DNA of 64,000 nucleotides from Massilia sp. H-1 (GTDB lineage Bacteria; Pseudomonadota; Gammaproteobacteria; Burkholderiales; Burkholderiaceae_D): positions 2,232,001 to 2,296,000 of the forward strand of contig CP087969.1 in the NCBI GenBank assembly GCA_024703915.1. Direction: 5' to 3'. Below, piece after piece: positions 31,489-41,520 of the stretch. Both the position numbers and the translations under genes were made by a program. The number at the start of each line of letters is the position of its first letter. Position 1 is the first letter of the stretch. A model generated the notes under the pieces. That model saw only the letters and a program-made list of their open reading frames with translations. It ran no database searches and was not told where the DNA came from.

Positions 31489-32433
31489 GATGCCAGCCCC
31501 GGCGTGACCGTCAGCGGCTGGCCCGGGTGCAGCACGGCGCTTTGCTTGGGATCGGGCGTCGCTTCGATCATGAACACCAGGGTCGCGCGGTTTTCCTTGC
31601 TGTAGATGAGGGGTGAGGTGTACTCCGCCTGCGGCGAGACGTAGCTGATGTGGGCGGCCACCGGCTGGCAGCCGTCGCAGGCGATGGTGGCGGCCTGGCC
31701 GATGCGCAGTTGGCCAAGGCGCGCTTCGGGCACGAAGAAGCGGGCCTTAATGGCGCCGGGCGGCAGCAGCGTGAGGACCGGCGAGCCATTGACACCCATT
31801 CAGCCTACCCGGTAGGCCACCTCGGTCACGATGCTTAGGCCACCGGCACCGTCTGCACCTTCTGGTCCACCCGCCACTGGGCCTGGGCCAGCTGGGCGCG
31901 CGGCCGCGACTTCTTTTCGGCGGCGGCCACCTGGTCGCTGCGCGCGCCGCCACGCGCCGTGCGCAGGCGCGCCGCGGCTTGCTCGACGCGGGCGCGGTCG
32001 GCATTGACGGCGGCATTGCTCTGGTCCAGCCGCGCGAGATGAACTGGTCGCCCACCAGCTTGCGGTCGCGTTCCAGGTTGGCGCGCGACAGGGCCAGCGC
32101 CGCTTCGGCGGCCTTGAGGTCAGCCGCGATGGCGGCCTGCTCGTCGCTGCGCGCGCCCTTCTGCAGATCGGCCAGCAGCGCCTGGGCCCGTTCGACCCGG
32201 CTTTGCGCTTCCTGCCTGGCCGCGCTTTCGCTGGCTTGTTCGAGGACGAAGGCCGGCGCCCCGGCCGTCGGCGTGTCGCCGGTGCGCACGGCCAGCTTGA
32301 GCAGCGTGCCAGCCAGCGGGGCGCCGACGCGCACGTACTCGCCTTCGGCGTAGCCGGGGAAACTCTTGTCGTCCGGCTCGGCGCATCCGGCCAGCAGCAT
32401 CGCGCCCGCAGCGCACAGTGTCAGGTACCTCAT
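31485..32433 (-). CDS. HlyD-family efflux adaptor lipoprotein (frame broken)
   Basis: Periplasmic membrane-fusion protein linking the ABC exporter to an outer-membrane channel. The lipobox LLAGC (about residues 14-18) predicts lipid anchoring. A biotinyl-lipoyl half (GAPLAGTLLKLAVRTGD), a long alpha-helical hairpin rich in Ala/Arg/Glu (about residues 65-170) and a C-terminal barrel (GQLRIGQAATIACDGC, HPGQPLTVTPGLAS) follow. About 316 residues. Breaks lie near 32035, 31925, 31834 (GCTTAGGC) and 31803. First of three exporter genes, 11 bases after the TetR gene. Confidence 0.88.
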
Positions 32434-32443
32434 ACAAGCTCCC

Positions 32444-33079
32444 TCAGGGGTGAACGGCAATGGCGCGCAGCGCCAGATCGATGCGCTGGGCCAGCGCCTG
32501 TTCCGACAGCAGTGCGACCTGGGCCAGGCCGGCCAGTTCCGGCGTCAGCGCGCCCTGGCGTTCGACCGCGCCAGCTTACCAGCAGCGGGCCGACAATACC
32601 GCCCGCCAGGAAAGGCAGCAATTGGGGCGCCTAAGCACCGCCACGATGCTGCCGTCGGCCTGGCCCTTGAGGACCAGCCGCACGATCAGCGCCAGGTGGC
32701 GCGGCAGGTTCTCGCGCAGGAACTGGACCGGCAGCGCCTCGCCGCGCATGGCTTCCGATACCAGCATGAACAGCAGCTTGCGGTGCGCGCGCGGAAGCCG
32801 CCCAGCACCGTGAACGCGGCGCGCAGGCCGGACAGGGCGTCGGCCCCGGCATCGGCCTGCAGCTGGAGGTCGGCGAACATGGCTTCATACAGGCGCTGCA
32901 GGACGGCGCGGATGAAGTTGTCCTTGTTCTTGAAGTGGTAGTGGAACATCCCGAGGTTGACAGCCAAGCGTGTTCGGCCAGCTTGCGCACGGACAGGCTT
33001 GGCAGCAACCCGTCTCCGGCAGCAAGGCCATGCCGGAGGCGATCAGGAGTTCATCGATTTGTTGGGAAGGGCGGCTCAT
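32444..33079 (-). CDS. TetR-family transcriptional regulator (frame broken)
   Basis: One-component repressor of about 212 residues with an N-terminal helix-turn-helix (PSLSVRKLAEHA..NLGMFHYHFKNKDNFIRAVLQ). It heads the efflux operon TetR-HlyD-ATPase-permease and has a perfect palindrome just upstream of its start (33084-33107), so autoregulation and control of the pump by a pump substrate are likely. Breaks lie near 33020, 32965, 32795, 32631 (GCCTAAGC) and 32570. Confidence 0.87.
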
Positions 33080-33083
33080 GCAA

Positions 33084-33107
33084 GTTACTATACACCCGTA
33101 TAGTAAC
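33084..33107. promoter_or_regulatory. Palindromic operator upstream of the TetR gene
   Basis: Perfect 10-base arms GTTACTATAC and GTATAGTAAC separated by ACCC, ending five bases before the TetR start codon. The size and symmetry are those of a TetR-family operator, and TACTAT within it can serve as a minus-10 element. Binding there would block the promoter of the efflux operon. Confidence 0.75.
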
Positions 33108-33118
33108 CTGTCAAGCGC

Positions 33119-33748
33119 TTATTTTTTAAGCAGCGGATTGGCCAGTTCGATGGCCGTCAGCCAGGCGCGGGCCGCCTGGCGGGCTGCGGCCACGTCTGCG
33201 TCCGAGCTGCGGATGAAGTAGGTATTGAAGATCAGCGGCTTGCCCTTGACCAGCGCGACCGTGCTGGCCACGACCATCGGCAATGACTTGCCATCGGCCG
33301 CATTCGGCGTGTCGACGCTGCTCATGAAGCTGATTGCCGTGGCGCGGTCTTCGAACACGCCCAGCACGCTGGCTCTACCCCCGTCCTGGGACCGGTTTCG
33401 GCCTGGGTGCGGATCAGCGCGCGGAACTCCTCGAATTGCCTGAGCGACATCGTGCCGTTTTCCTGGCTGCGGTTGACCTGCACCAGGTGGTAGCGCTTGA
33501 GCTGAGGCCCGAGCCGGCCTAGCCACGCGCTGCTGGTCTTCCTTCTGCACGAAGAAGGCGAGCACGCGGTTCGATTGCAGGCGCCAGCGCCTGGCCGTAC
33601 TTTTGCAGCTCGGCCGAGACAGCCGGCGGCGTCCAGATAGCCTTTCGGTTCAGGCAGATTGACGTGCGTGCCGCCCACATCTAGCCACCAGGGCCGATGC
33701 GGCAGGCACGCTCAGCGCCAGACACAAAGTCAACAGGAGACGTTTCAT
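33119..33748 (-). CDS. Exported protein of unknown function (frame broken)
   Basis: About 208 residues with signal peptide MKRLLLTLCLALSVPAASA. The mature part starts with GGTHVNLPEPKGYLDA and contains RVLAFFVQKEDQQR, MSLRQFEEFRALIRTQ, SVDTPNAADGKSLPMVVASTVALVKGKPLIFNTYF, and the helical end ARQAARAWLTAIELANPLLKK. I do not know this family. The start overlaps the stop of the metallo-beta-lactamase gene (ATGA at 33745-33748), so the two are cotranscribed. Breaks lie near 33685, 33625, 33585, 33520 and 33375. Confidence 0.65.
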
Positions 33749-34631
33749 TTCTTTTCCTTGGCAAGGCGTTCGTCCAGGCGCACGGCCGACGCGTCGGCGT
33801 AGGCGCGGCAACCGTTGGGATCGATGAAGGGATTGGCGGTGGCGCTGCGCGCTGCCAGCTTGTCCATCGTGTCGGTGAAACTGGGGTGGGTGGAAACCAC
33901 GACGTCGCACTTGAGCGCGGCGACCTTGGCGATGCTGCTGCGCAAGCTGGCGACGCGCTCGGCCGAATCGCCGAAGCGCACATTGTCGGCCGCCACGGCG
34001 GTCAGGCTGTCGGCGTACACCATGTCCAGGCAGCGCCCCTGCTCGCACGAGGTCCAGCTCCAGGTGGTGCCGCCGGGCGCGTGGCCGGGGTCATGTGGGC
34101 GGTCAGCGACAGGCCGCCGACGGTCAGCGTTTCACCGTCGCCGACCACTTGCACCCGCGCGACCGGATCGATGCGCGGCTCGTGTCCCGCTTCGTACTGG
34201 GCATCGTCCTTGCCGATCGTGCCCTCGCGCAGCACGCGCGCGCCGATCGCGCTGGCCGCGACAATGGCGCCGCTGCGGCGCTGCAGGGCCGCGATGCCGC
34301 CCGCGTGGTCGAAGTGCTCGTGCGAATTGACGATCAGCTTGACGTCCTTCATCTTGAAGCCGAGCGCCTTGATGTTCTTTTCGATCAGCGGCGCCGATTG
34401 CGGCAGCGCGCCGTCCAGCAGGATGTGGCCCTTGGGACTGGTGACCAGCAGGGCCGACAGTTCCTGGGTGCCGACATACCAGGTATTGCCGTACAGCTTG
34501 AACGGCTTTTGCGGCACGTTCCATGCCTTGCAGCTGGTGCAGTTGAAATCGGTGATGTGCGGGGCCGCGTGGGCCACGCCGGTGAGCGCCAGTCCGAGTG
34601 CCGCCAGTGCCAGCTTGCCTGTGATTGCCAT
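33745..34631 (-). CDS. Subclass B3 metallo-beta-lactamase (frame broken)
   Basis: Zinc hydrolase of about 295 residues with a signal peptide (LALAALGLALTGVAHA). The B3 pattern is clear: CKAWNVPQKPFKLYGNTWYVGTQELSALLVTS near the N-terminus, the zinc motif HEHFDH (HxHxDH) in NSHEHFDHAGGIAAL, the third-ligand histidine in TPGHAPGGTTW and the last in VVSTHPSFTD. Close kin of the chromosomal B3 enzymes of Janthinobacterium and relatives. It would degrade penicillins, cephalosporins and carbapenems in the periplasm, though activity is not proven by sequence. There is a break near 34090-34030 (CEQGRCLDMVYADS). Confidence 0.85.
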
Positions 34632-34646
34632 GCGTGTTTCTCCAAT

Positions 34647-34673
34647 AAAAAAGGACGCCGGGGCGTCCTTTTT
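34647..34673 (-). terminator. Intrinsic terminator downstream of ychF
   Basis: GGACGCC-GG-GGCGTCC stem (34653-34668) with A-run before and T-run after, so it works on either strand. It lies between the ychF stop (34699) and the beta-lactamase start, ending ychF transcription. Confidence 0.8.
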
Positions 34674-34698
34674 GTCGCCCTCGCGGGCAAGTATTCTA

Positions 34699-35795
34699 TT
34701 ACACGTTGAACAGGAAATTGAGCACGTCGCCGTCCTTGACGACGTATTCCTTGCCCTCGGCGCGCATCTTGCCCGCTTCCTTGGCGCCACCCTCGCCCTT
34801 GAAGGCGATGAAATCGTCATAGGCAATCGTTTGCGCGCGGATGAAGCCGCGTTCGAAGTCGGTGTGGATCACGCTGGCCCGCCTGTGGCGCGGTGTCGCC
34901 GATGTGGATGGTCCAGGCGCGCACTTCCTTCACACCGGCGGTGAAGTAGGTCTGCAGGCCCAGCAGGTTGTAGGCGGCGCGGATCAGACGGTCCAGGCCA
35001 GGCTCCTGCATGCCCATGTCGGCCAGGAAAGCGCCCTTGTCGGCGTCGTCCAGGTCGGCGATTTCCGATTCGATCGAGGCACAGATGGCCACGATCGGCG
35101 CGTTCTGCGACTTGGCGTAGGCGGTCAGCTGGTCCAGCAGCGGGTTGTTGGTAAAGCCCGTGTCGGACACGTTGGCCACGTACATGGCCTAAGCTTGGCG
35201 GTGATCAGGCACAGCGGCTTGATGATGGCCATGTCGTCGGCGTCCAGGCCCAGCGTGCGCACCGGCTTGCCTTCGTTCAGGTGCGGCAGCAGGCGTTCGC
35301 ACAGGGCGACCAGCTTGGCGGCATCCTTGTCGCCGGAGCGGGCTTTTTTGTTTTCGCGGTGGATCGCTTTTCCACGCTTCTAGCCATGTCGGCCAGCGCC
35401 AGCTCGGTCTGGATCACTTCGATGTCGTCCAGCGGGCTGACCTTGCTAAGCCACGTGGATCACGTTGTCATCTTCGAAGCAGCGCACCACGTTGACGATG
35501 GCGTCGGTTTCGCGGATGTGCGACAGGAACTGGTTGCCCAGGCCTTCGCCCTTGGAGGCGCCCGCCACCAGGCCGGCGATGTCGACGAATTCGACGATGG
35601 CATTGACCATGCGCTCTGGTTTGACGATCTCGGCCAGTGCGCCCATGCGCGGATCCGGCACCTCGACCACGCCGACGTTCGGCTCGATCGTGCAGAACGG
35701 GTAGTTTTCAGCCGGAATGCTAGGCCTTGGTCAGCGTTGAAAAGGGTGGACTTGCCGACGTTAGGCAGGCCGACGATGCCGCATTGGAGACTCAT
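34699..35795 (-). CDS. ychF: Redox-regulated ATPase YchF (frame broken)
   Basis: OBG-type P-loop protein that prefers ATP and associates with ribosomes. G1 motif [13 protein letters not shown] (residues 8-20), G3 [20 protein letters not shown], and the C-terminal TGS-like domain [37 protein letters not shown]. About 364 residues. Breaks lie near 35722, at 35450 (CTTAGC for Ala-Gly), near 35380, at 35190 (GCCTAAGC) and near 34878. In this bacterial group ychF is normally near pth; here it is separated from it by the HigBA, patatin and transglutaminase genes. Confidence 0.93.
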
Positions 35796-36099
35796 GGGAA
35801 GACTTTCTCATTCGATTGACGATGGGCGGCCAAGCTTGGGCTGCCCGAAACCCCACATTGTAACCTTGGACGGCCCCGGCAGCGCACTTATCGGCCCGGC
35901 TGGAAGCATCAAATTCCTCCAAGTAAGGATATTCTCGGCCAAATTCTTGTCTGAATCATTCAGAGATAACAATTGTCCAACATTATTCCCCGGTGTGCCG
36001 ATGCTCCCCCATCGAACTCATGTCAGGCCAGCGCTTGCATGAATAACACGGAAACACAGGAGGAAATCAGCTTGACGTGATATCACTAGGAGATGATAA
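35796..36099. other. Intergenic region holding ychF promoter, a direct repeat and the higB leader
   Basis: No protein gene seen. It contains the first copy of the ~100 bp direct repeat (35874-35976) and, at its end, the Shine-Dalgarno AGGAG seven bases ahead of the TTG start of higB. Confidence 0.5.
35874..35976 (+). repeat. ~100 bp imperfect direct repeat flanking the HigBA module, left copy
   Basis: Begins with 25 bases identical to 37059-37083 (CCCCGGCAGCGCACTTATCG and on). It then keeps AAATTCCTCCA, a diverged middle, and (T)GAATCATTC.GAGAT.ACAAT.G. Same orientation and same spacing as the right copy. Confidence 0.75.
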
Positions 36100-36553
36100 T
36101 TGATCCAACCCAAGCAATGGACCGTGATTTTCCACGATGAGTTCGATCCCGAGTTCGACGCTCTTTCGAACGACGTTCAAGATGAGCTTCTCGCCACGGC
36201 AGCGGCAGTGAAGCAACTCAGGTCCTGCCGCGGACCGGCCACATGTCGGAACGCTGGACAATCCGAAGCATCCCAATATGAAAGAGCTACGTTTCAAGGC
36301 GAACCATGGTGCGGAAATTTGGCGAGCTGTTTTTGCCTTCGACCCGAATCATGACGCGATCATCCTTGTAGCCGCCGATAAGCAGGGCATTGATGAGAAG
36401 AAGTTCTATAAGAACTTGCTGACGAAGGCCAACCGGCGCTTTGATCAGCACTTGAAAAGCCTGAAGGCTGCTGGAAGCCACAAGGTCCAAGTGCGCAAAA
36501 GGGAAGAAATAGGAGATTCACATGGGAAGAAATCTGGACGATGTCATCAATAG
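36100..36553 (+). CDS. higB: HigB-like toxin of a type II toxin-antitoxin system (frame broken)
   Basis: RelE/ParE-superfamily, Gp49-like mRNA interferase expected to cut translated mRNA. Starts at TTG 36100 behind AGGAG. Reads QWTVIFHDEFDPEFDALSNDVQDELLA, then after a one-base insertion near 36222 PHVGTLDNPKHPNMKELRFKANHGAEIWRAVFAFDPNHDAIILVAADKQG, the family core, and KKFYKNLLTKANRRFDQHL. The written end at 36553 overlaps the antitoxin start. A one-base change in the A-run near 36500 would instead end the protein at TAG 36509, just before the antitoxin ribosome site, which is more usual. Confidence 0.83.
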
Positions 36554-37004
36554 CCTGCCAGCTGATCGGCAGAGGAAAATCGCAGCGCTTTCTCAAGAAA
36601 GAGTTGAAGAAATGCTTGCACACGCAACGACGCTGACGGATTTCCGCAAGGCTGTAGGGAAGACGCAAGTTGAGGTTGCAAAGAACTTGGGCATCAATCA
36701 GAACGCGGTATCGCAACTTGAAAAGCGGTCCGATACTTACGTGTCGACTTTGCGTCGATTCTTGGAGTCACTGGGATTGACGCTTGAACTGTCGGTTATC
36801 AGCAAGGATGGCGTCCGAATCGATCTGCGAAACTTCTCGCAGTGGCCTGCCAACAATATCGAAGCACTTGCAAATGCTGGCAAAGCGCCTGGCAGGAAAG
36901 CTGCTGCAAAGTAGGCTGCAAAAAAAGCCGCTGCAAAGCCAGCCGCAAAGAAGGCCGCTAAGCCAGCTGCAAAGAAAAGCACTGCCAAGGCAATTCAAGC
37001 CTAG
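36522..37004 (+). CDS. higA: HigA-like XRE antitoxin with Lys/Ala-rich histone H1-like tail (internal stop)
   Basis: Helix-turn-helix antitoxin that neutralises HigB and represses the operon. The HTH is FRKAVGKTQVEVAKNLGINQNAVSQLEKR (about residues 42-70). After the usual domain the frame meets TAG at 36912-36914, but the same frame continues with AAKKAAAKPAAKKAAKPAAKK and ends at TAG 37002-37004. AAG TAG GCT fits a corrupted AAGCCGGCT (Lys-Pro-Ala), identical in kind to the other damaged GCCGGC sites, so I read the tail as part of the protein. If the stop is real, the protein has 130 residues instead of 160. Confidence 0.8.
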
Positions 37005-37058
37005 CCGGGCTGTTGCCGCTGTCAAGGCGCCATTCACGCCACATCAGGCGTCGACCTG

Positions 37059-37161
37059 CCCCGGCAGCGCACTTATCGGCCCGCCATTGGCCTCGAAATT
37101 CCTCCAGGCAACAATATTTACGCGTGACATGTCCCCTGGAATCATTCTGAGATTACAATCG
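37059..37161 (+). repeat. ~100 bp imperfect direct repeat flanking the HigBA module, right copy
   Basis: Partner of 35874-35976; see that entry. The two copies enclose the toxin-antitoxin genes, 1185 bases apart. Confidence 0.75.
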
Positions 37162-37204
37162 TTTAACTTTTTTGACCGCGCCAGGCGCGCCAAAGGTAGC
37201 TCGA

Positions 37205-37760
37205 ATGGAACTCATGCTCATGCTGTGCCTGCTTGCCCTGACGTCGCTGCTGTTTTGCGGCCTGGTCCTGGTCGTGCTCTCGAGCGTGGCGGGACGGCTG
37301 GCGAGACTGCTCACGCGCAATGGCAACCATGCGCTGCGCTGGGAGCGGCGGGTCAAGCTGGCCACCCTGATCGCGCTGCTGTGCGTGATCGGCGTGATGG
37401 CTTACCGGGCCATCAATCCCGGCGACGCGCGCTACCTTGAAGAATTCAGCGAAGTGAGCCTGCGCCCGCCATGCGGCCTCGGCCCACGTGGTCGACCGCA
37501 GCGCGCCGTATGGCGACTGGCATGGCGACAGCTGCTCGTACGCAAAAATTGAAATGTCGAATGCCGACTACACGCGGCTCCTGACCGAGCTCGAGGCCGA
37601 CAAGCGCTTGCGCGCGGGCACCGACACCACCACCGAAGGCGCACGCGGCCCCAACCGCAAATCGTTCACGCACCAGCTGTCCGACACCAGCGCGCAGCGC
37701 CTGTCGCTCCAGTTTCTCGGTGACGGCCGCAACGTCGAAGTCAATATCTGCGCGACCTGA
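37205..37760 (+). CDS. Membrane protein of unknown function (frame broken)
   Basis: About 185 residues. Two hydrophobic helices (LMLMLCLLALTSLLFCGLVLVVL, residues 3-25, and LATLIALLCVIGVMAY, about 52-67) are followed by a soluble C-terminal domain with DRSAPYGDWHGDSCSYAKIEMS and SAQRLSLQFLGDGRNVEVNICAT. The break near 37468 separates the halves. Not recognised. Convergent with the patatin gene, whose stop lies six bases away. Confidence 0.6.
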
Positions 37761-37765
37761 GCTGA

Positions 37766-38852
37766 CTAGATCGGCAGCACGCGCGCCGGATCCGGCCGCG
37801 CGGCAAACGCGGCCATCTCGTCGCGCAGGCGCTGCCCTTCCCCGATCGCCTGCTTCCAGTTGCGGATGCGCGTGTCGTGGTCCAGCCCGTAATGTTTGAA
37901 GTCCTTGCGGTCGGGCAGCCAGCCGAGCGGCAGCGCGCAGAAATTCCGGCGTCGGCGCGACGATGATCACGTTGTCGAGCCAGTCGCGGTTGGCGCCGCG
38001 GGCGGCGCGCCGCCACGGCAGCGACTTGTCCAGCCAGCCGGGCACGATGTGCTCGGTAAAGTGGGGATACAGCACCAGTTCATGCCGGCGCCGATGCGCG
38101 AATACGGCAAGGCCAGGTGGTAATCGATGATCCCGCCATCCCAGTAGGTGTAAGTGGCAGGCAGTCGGCCAGGCCGCGCACCGGCTTCATCACGAGCGGC
38201 AGCGTGCCCGAGGCCAGCAGGGCGGCGCCCAGGTTAGCCTGGTTCAATGTGCTGAAATGGGTCGTGAAACTGTCGAAACGCGCTTCCATCCAGGACGGCG
38301 CATTGCCATCGCGCTGACCACCACCCGTTCCAGCATGTGCGCCAGGCGCTCGCGCGAAGCCAGGTTCAGCAGCGAGGCGGCGGCGAAGCCGAGCGCCTCG
38401 TGGCCGCGGTGGCGCGGATCGGCCAGCGTGCGCACGCCGCGGTTGGTCAGCAGGTGCAGGCGGTGCTGCGGGTGCTTGACCACCTCGTCTTCGTGTCCGC
38501 CGATAAAGTCGGCCAGCAATTGCTGGCACACGAGGTCGATCTCGTGCTGGTCCGGCTTGGCCGTGTAGCGCTGGCCGCAATAGAGATCGCCCAGGCGTGC
38601 GAACGCGGCGGCCGGGTCGGCGTGGCAGGCCGCCGCCATGCGCCAGGCGCCGATGGAGGAACCGATCAGGGCGCGCTCGCGCGGCGCGCCGGGCAGCCAT
38701 TCGCCGAACAGCCACTGGTCGAGCGCCTGGAAGATCAGCCCCTTGGGGCCGCCCGCCGCGGCGGGAATGACGGCGACGTCGCGCGCGGCCAGGCCGTTGG
38801 CGCGGGCGGTGGCCAGCGCGGGGGCTTAAGCATGGAAGGAAAGTGCTTGCAT
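37766..38852 (-). CDS. Patatin-like phospholipase family protein (frame broken)
   Basis: Lipid acyl hydrolase with a Ser-Asp dyad. Oxyanion loop AAAGGPKGL, nucleophile elbow LIGSSIGAWRMAA (G-S-S-I-G), and the aspartate in YWDGGIIDYHLALPY. About 362 residues. The start is MQALSFHAGPALATARANGL, where the Ala-Gly is written GCTTAAGC (38824). Other breaks lie near 38310, 38155, 38083, 37940 and 37790. No signal peptide, so a cytoplasmic or peripheral enzyme. Substrate unknown. Confidence 0.83.
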
Positions 38853-38985
38853 GCAGCGATTATCGCGGCTGCGACCGCCTTTCGTCCAGCGCGCACGCGC
38901 CGCAGGGCTTTGCGTGCCCGCAAACAAGGCGCCCGGCGCGCTGCGTACCATGGACCGGATAGCCCATCCTTTTGCGGAGGTCCGA

Positions 38986-40846
38986 ATGCGCATCTGCCTT
39001 GCCGCGCTGCTTTGTTGCCTGCTGCAGTGGGCCGGGCCGGCCGTGGCCGACGACACTGATCCCTCGCTCGTGATCGACCGCTACCTCCAGCATTTCGTGG
39101 TCGAGACCGACGGCAGCTACCTCCTCACGGTCGAGCACGCCAAGACCATCGCCGCAGCCGCCCGCCCTGCAAGCCCACGGCCAGTACTACATCGGCTACA
39201 ACCGCACGCTCGACGAGGTGCTTGCCATCGAGGCCTACACGCGCAAGCGCGACGGGCGCCGCATCGCGGTCCCGCCCGAACACATCAAGGACCAGCAGGA
39301 GGCGGCCTCGAACGAGGCGCCCATGTTCCAGGACACGCGGCTGCGGGTAATCGTGTTTTCCGACGTCGACGTGGGCGACCAGCTGGTCGTGCATTATGTG
39401 CTGCATCGCCACACGGCCCTGTTTCCCGGCCATTTCGAGGACTTGTCGGCCTCGCAGTTCTACGCCAATCCCCAGTTTCACCTGATCTACGACATGCCCG
39501 AGAGCATGCCGCTGTATGCGGACGCCGCCGGGTTCCTGCCCGTGCCCGCCCCGGCCCTGGCCGGACGCAAGCGTTACCACTGGCATTACCAGGACGGTCC
39601 GAACGCGCGCCTGGAAGCCGATTCGGTCAGCTATCTCGACTATGGCAAGCGCCTCGCGGTATCGACCTTCCCCGACTACCATGCCTTCGCCGCGGCCTAC
39701 GCGGCGCGCGCCATGACACAAGGCGCAGGTCACGCCCGCCATTGCCGCGCTGGCCGCCGACATCACGCGCACCGTGGCGGCGCCGCGTGCGCCGCTGGCC
39801 TTGTCGGACTGGGTGCGGCGCCACATCCGCTACGTGGGCGTGTATGTGGGCGCGGGCGGCGTGGTCCCGCATGCGGCCGCGACGGTGCTGGCCAACCGCT
39901 ATGGCGACTGCAAGGACCACGCCGCCCTGCTCGAGGCGCTGCTGCGCGCGGCCGAGCATCGCCAGCACGGCGGTGCTGCTCAACAACGGCAACACTTACC
40001 GCCTGCCGGAGGTGCCGACCATGGGCATCTTCAACCACGTGATCAACTTCATTCCGGCGCTCGACCTCTACCTCGACCCGACCGCCGGATCGATTGCCAT
40101 GCTTACTACCTGCTTGGCGTCCGTGATGGACAAGCCTAAGCGCTGCTGATCGACAGCGGCCTGCTGGCCCGCACGCCGTGGCAGCAGGCGGCGCGCGAGC
40201 GCACCATTTCCCGCTTCGACGTGCAGGCGGACGGCGCCAAGCAAGTTCAGCGTGGCGCGCATCACCGAAGGCGCGATGGCCGAACCCTACCGCCAGGCCG
40301 TGCGCGACACGCCCCCGTCCGAGCGCGCACAGCTGGCCCGGCAGCTATTGCAGGGCCTGGGACAGCAGGGGCAAGGCGTGTTCGATCCCGGCAAGCTCGA
40401 CAGCAAGGACGACGCCTACACCATGCACCTCGAAGGCAGCAGCGACAACGTCGCCAGCCTGCCGGGTCCGGTGGGCCTGGCAACGACCTTCAATTTCTGG
40501 GGCGGCCTGAGCGAGACCATCCTGGCGCTGGCGCAAGAGCCGCAGCGCACCCAGGATTACGTCTGCCCGGCCATTGTGGCGGAGGAGGAAACGGGATTCA
40601 GCTTCCCGCAAGGGGTGGCGATCCTCGCTGCTGCCGCGCTCGATCTGGCCGATGCCAATTTCGCCTACCGTGCGCCTACGCATGCAGCGCGACAATACCG
40701 TGACGGTCACGCGCAGCGTGTTTTGAGCATGCAGGGGATGGTGTGCAGCGCGCGAGCATGCGCGCAAGCAGCAGCAGTTGCTGGAACGGATGCTGCGCGA
40801 CTTGCGCGCGCAGATCATTGTCGTGACGCGCCAGGCGACGCGTTAG
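38986..40846 (+). CDS. Exported DUF3857 and transglutaminase-like protein (frame broken)
   Basis: About 619 residues. Signal peptide [21 protein letters not shown], a DUF3857 beta domain ([40 protein letters not shown]), then a transglutaminase core: cysteine in [17 protein letters not shown], histidine in [12 protein letters not shown] and aspartate in LYLDPTAG. Many such proteins are encoded beside secretion or cell-surface genes, but their reaction is unproven. Breaks lie near 39160, 39718, 39953, at 40097 (ATGCTTAC), 40113, 40132 (GCCTAAGC), near 40240, 40675 and 40750. The stop overlaps that of the convergent pth. Confidence 0.82.
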
Positions 40847-41430
40847 GCCGTATGCAGCTGCATGGTGGCGATGTCGAACTTGCCTTCGACTGCCAGCGGC
40901 AGCACGCGCAAGCTTTTCGCTATCGATTCTTCGATCAGGATCTGCTCTTCCTTGCGCGGACGGTGCAGCACGAAGTCGGCTACCGCTTGCTGGGAGCCAA
41001 GCACGCGCGGGTGGCCGATGCCGATCCGCAAGCGCCAGTAATCCTGGGTGCCAAGCGCGGCGGTAATATCCTTGAGGCCATTGTGGCCGCCCGAGGAGCC
41101 GCCCTTCTTCATCTTGACCACGCCCGGCGCCAGGTCGAGCTCATCGTGCACGACCAGCACTTCGTCCGGATTGATCTTGAAAAAGCGCGCCAGGCCGCCG
41201 ACCGACTGGCCGGAGCGGTTCATGAAGGTTTGCAGGTTCCAGCAGCCACACTTCCTGGTCGACGATCATGCACTTGCCCGCGAGCGCATTGAAGCGCGAT
41301 TCGCGCTGCAGGCGGCAGCCCGGCAAGCTGTTGGCGAGATTGTCCACCAGCCAGAAGCCGAAGCATTGTGGCGGGTCAGTTCGTATTCGGGGCCGGGATT
41401 GCCCAGGCCGACGATCAGGCGAATTGGCAT
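40843..41430 (-). CDS. pth: Peptidyl-tRNA hydrolase (frame broken)
   Basis: Frees tRNA from prematurely released peptidyl-tRNA; essential. [17 protein letters not shown] start, catalytic histidine in [13 protein letters not shown], then [27 protein letters not shown] and [15 protein letters not shown], all diagnostic. About 195 residues. Breaks near 41380 and 41237 are indels in conserved text, so errors are certain here, since an essential gene cannot be lost. In an operon-like row with rplY and prs on the same strand. Confidence 0.95.
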
Positions 41431-41452
41431 GGCATTGTGTTCTTGTGAAAAT

Positions 41453-41489
41453 TAAAAAACCCGCAGGGGCACGAGGCCGGGCGGGTTTT
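41453..41489 (-). terminator. Intrinsic terminator between rplY and pth
   Basis: AAAACCCGC...GCGGGTTTT inverted repeat around a GC-rich loop, with A and T runs on both sides, lying 32 bases after the rplY stop. pth probably also has its own promoter. Confidence 0.65.
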
Positions 41490-41520
41490 CCATGAATCCA
41501 CGTTACCGCGGAAGCAATGA

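Noticed and set aside
35874..37161. Integron gene cassette (attC sites flanking higBA)
   Set aside because: The repeats contain a RYYYAAC-like string at one end but no GTTRRRY core or attC pairing pattern, and no integrase is present.
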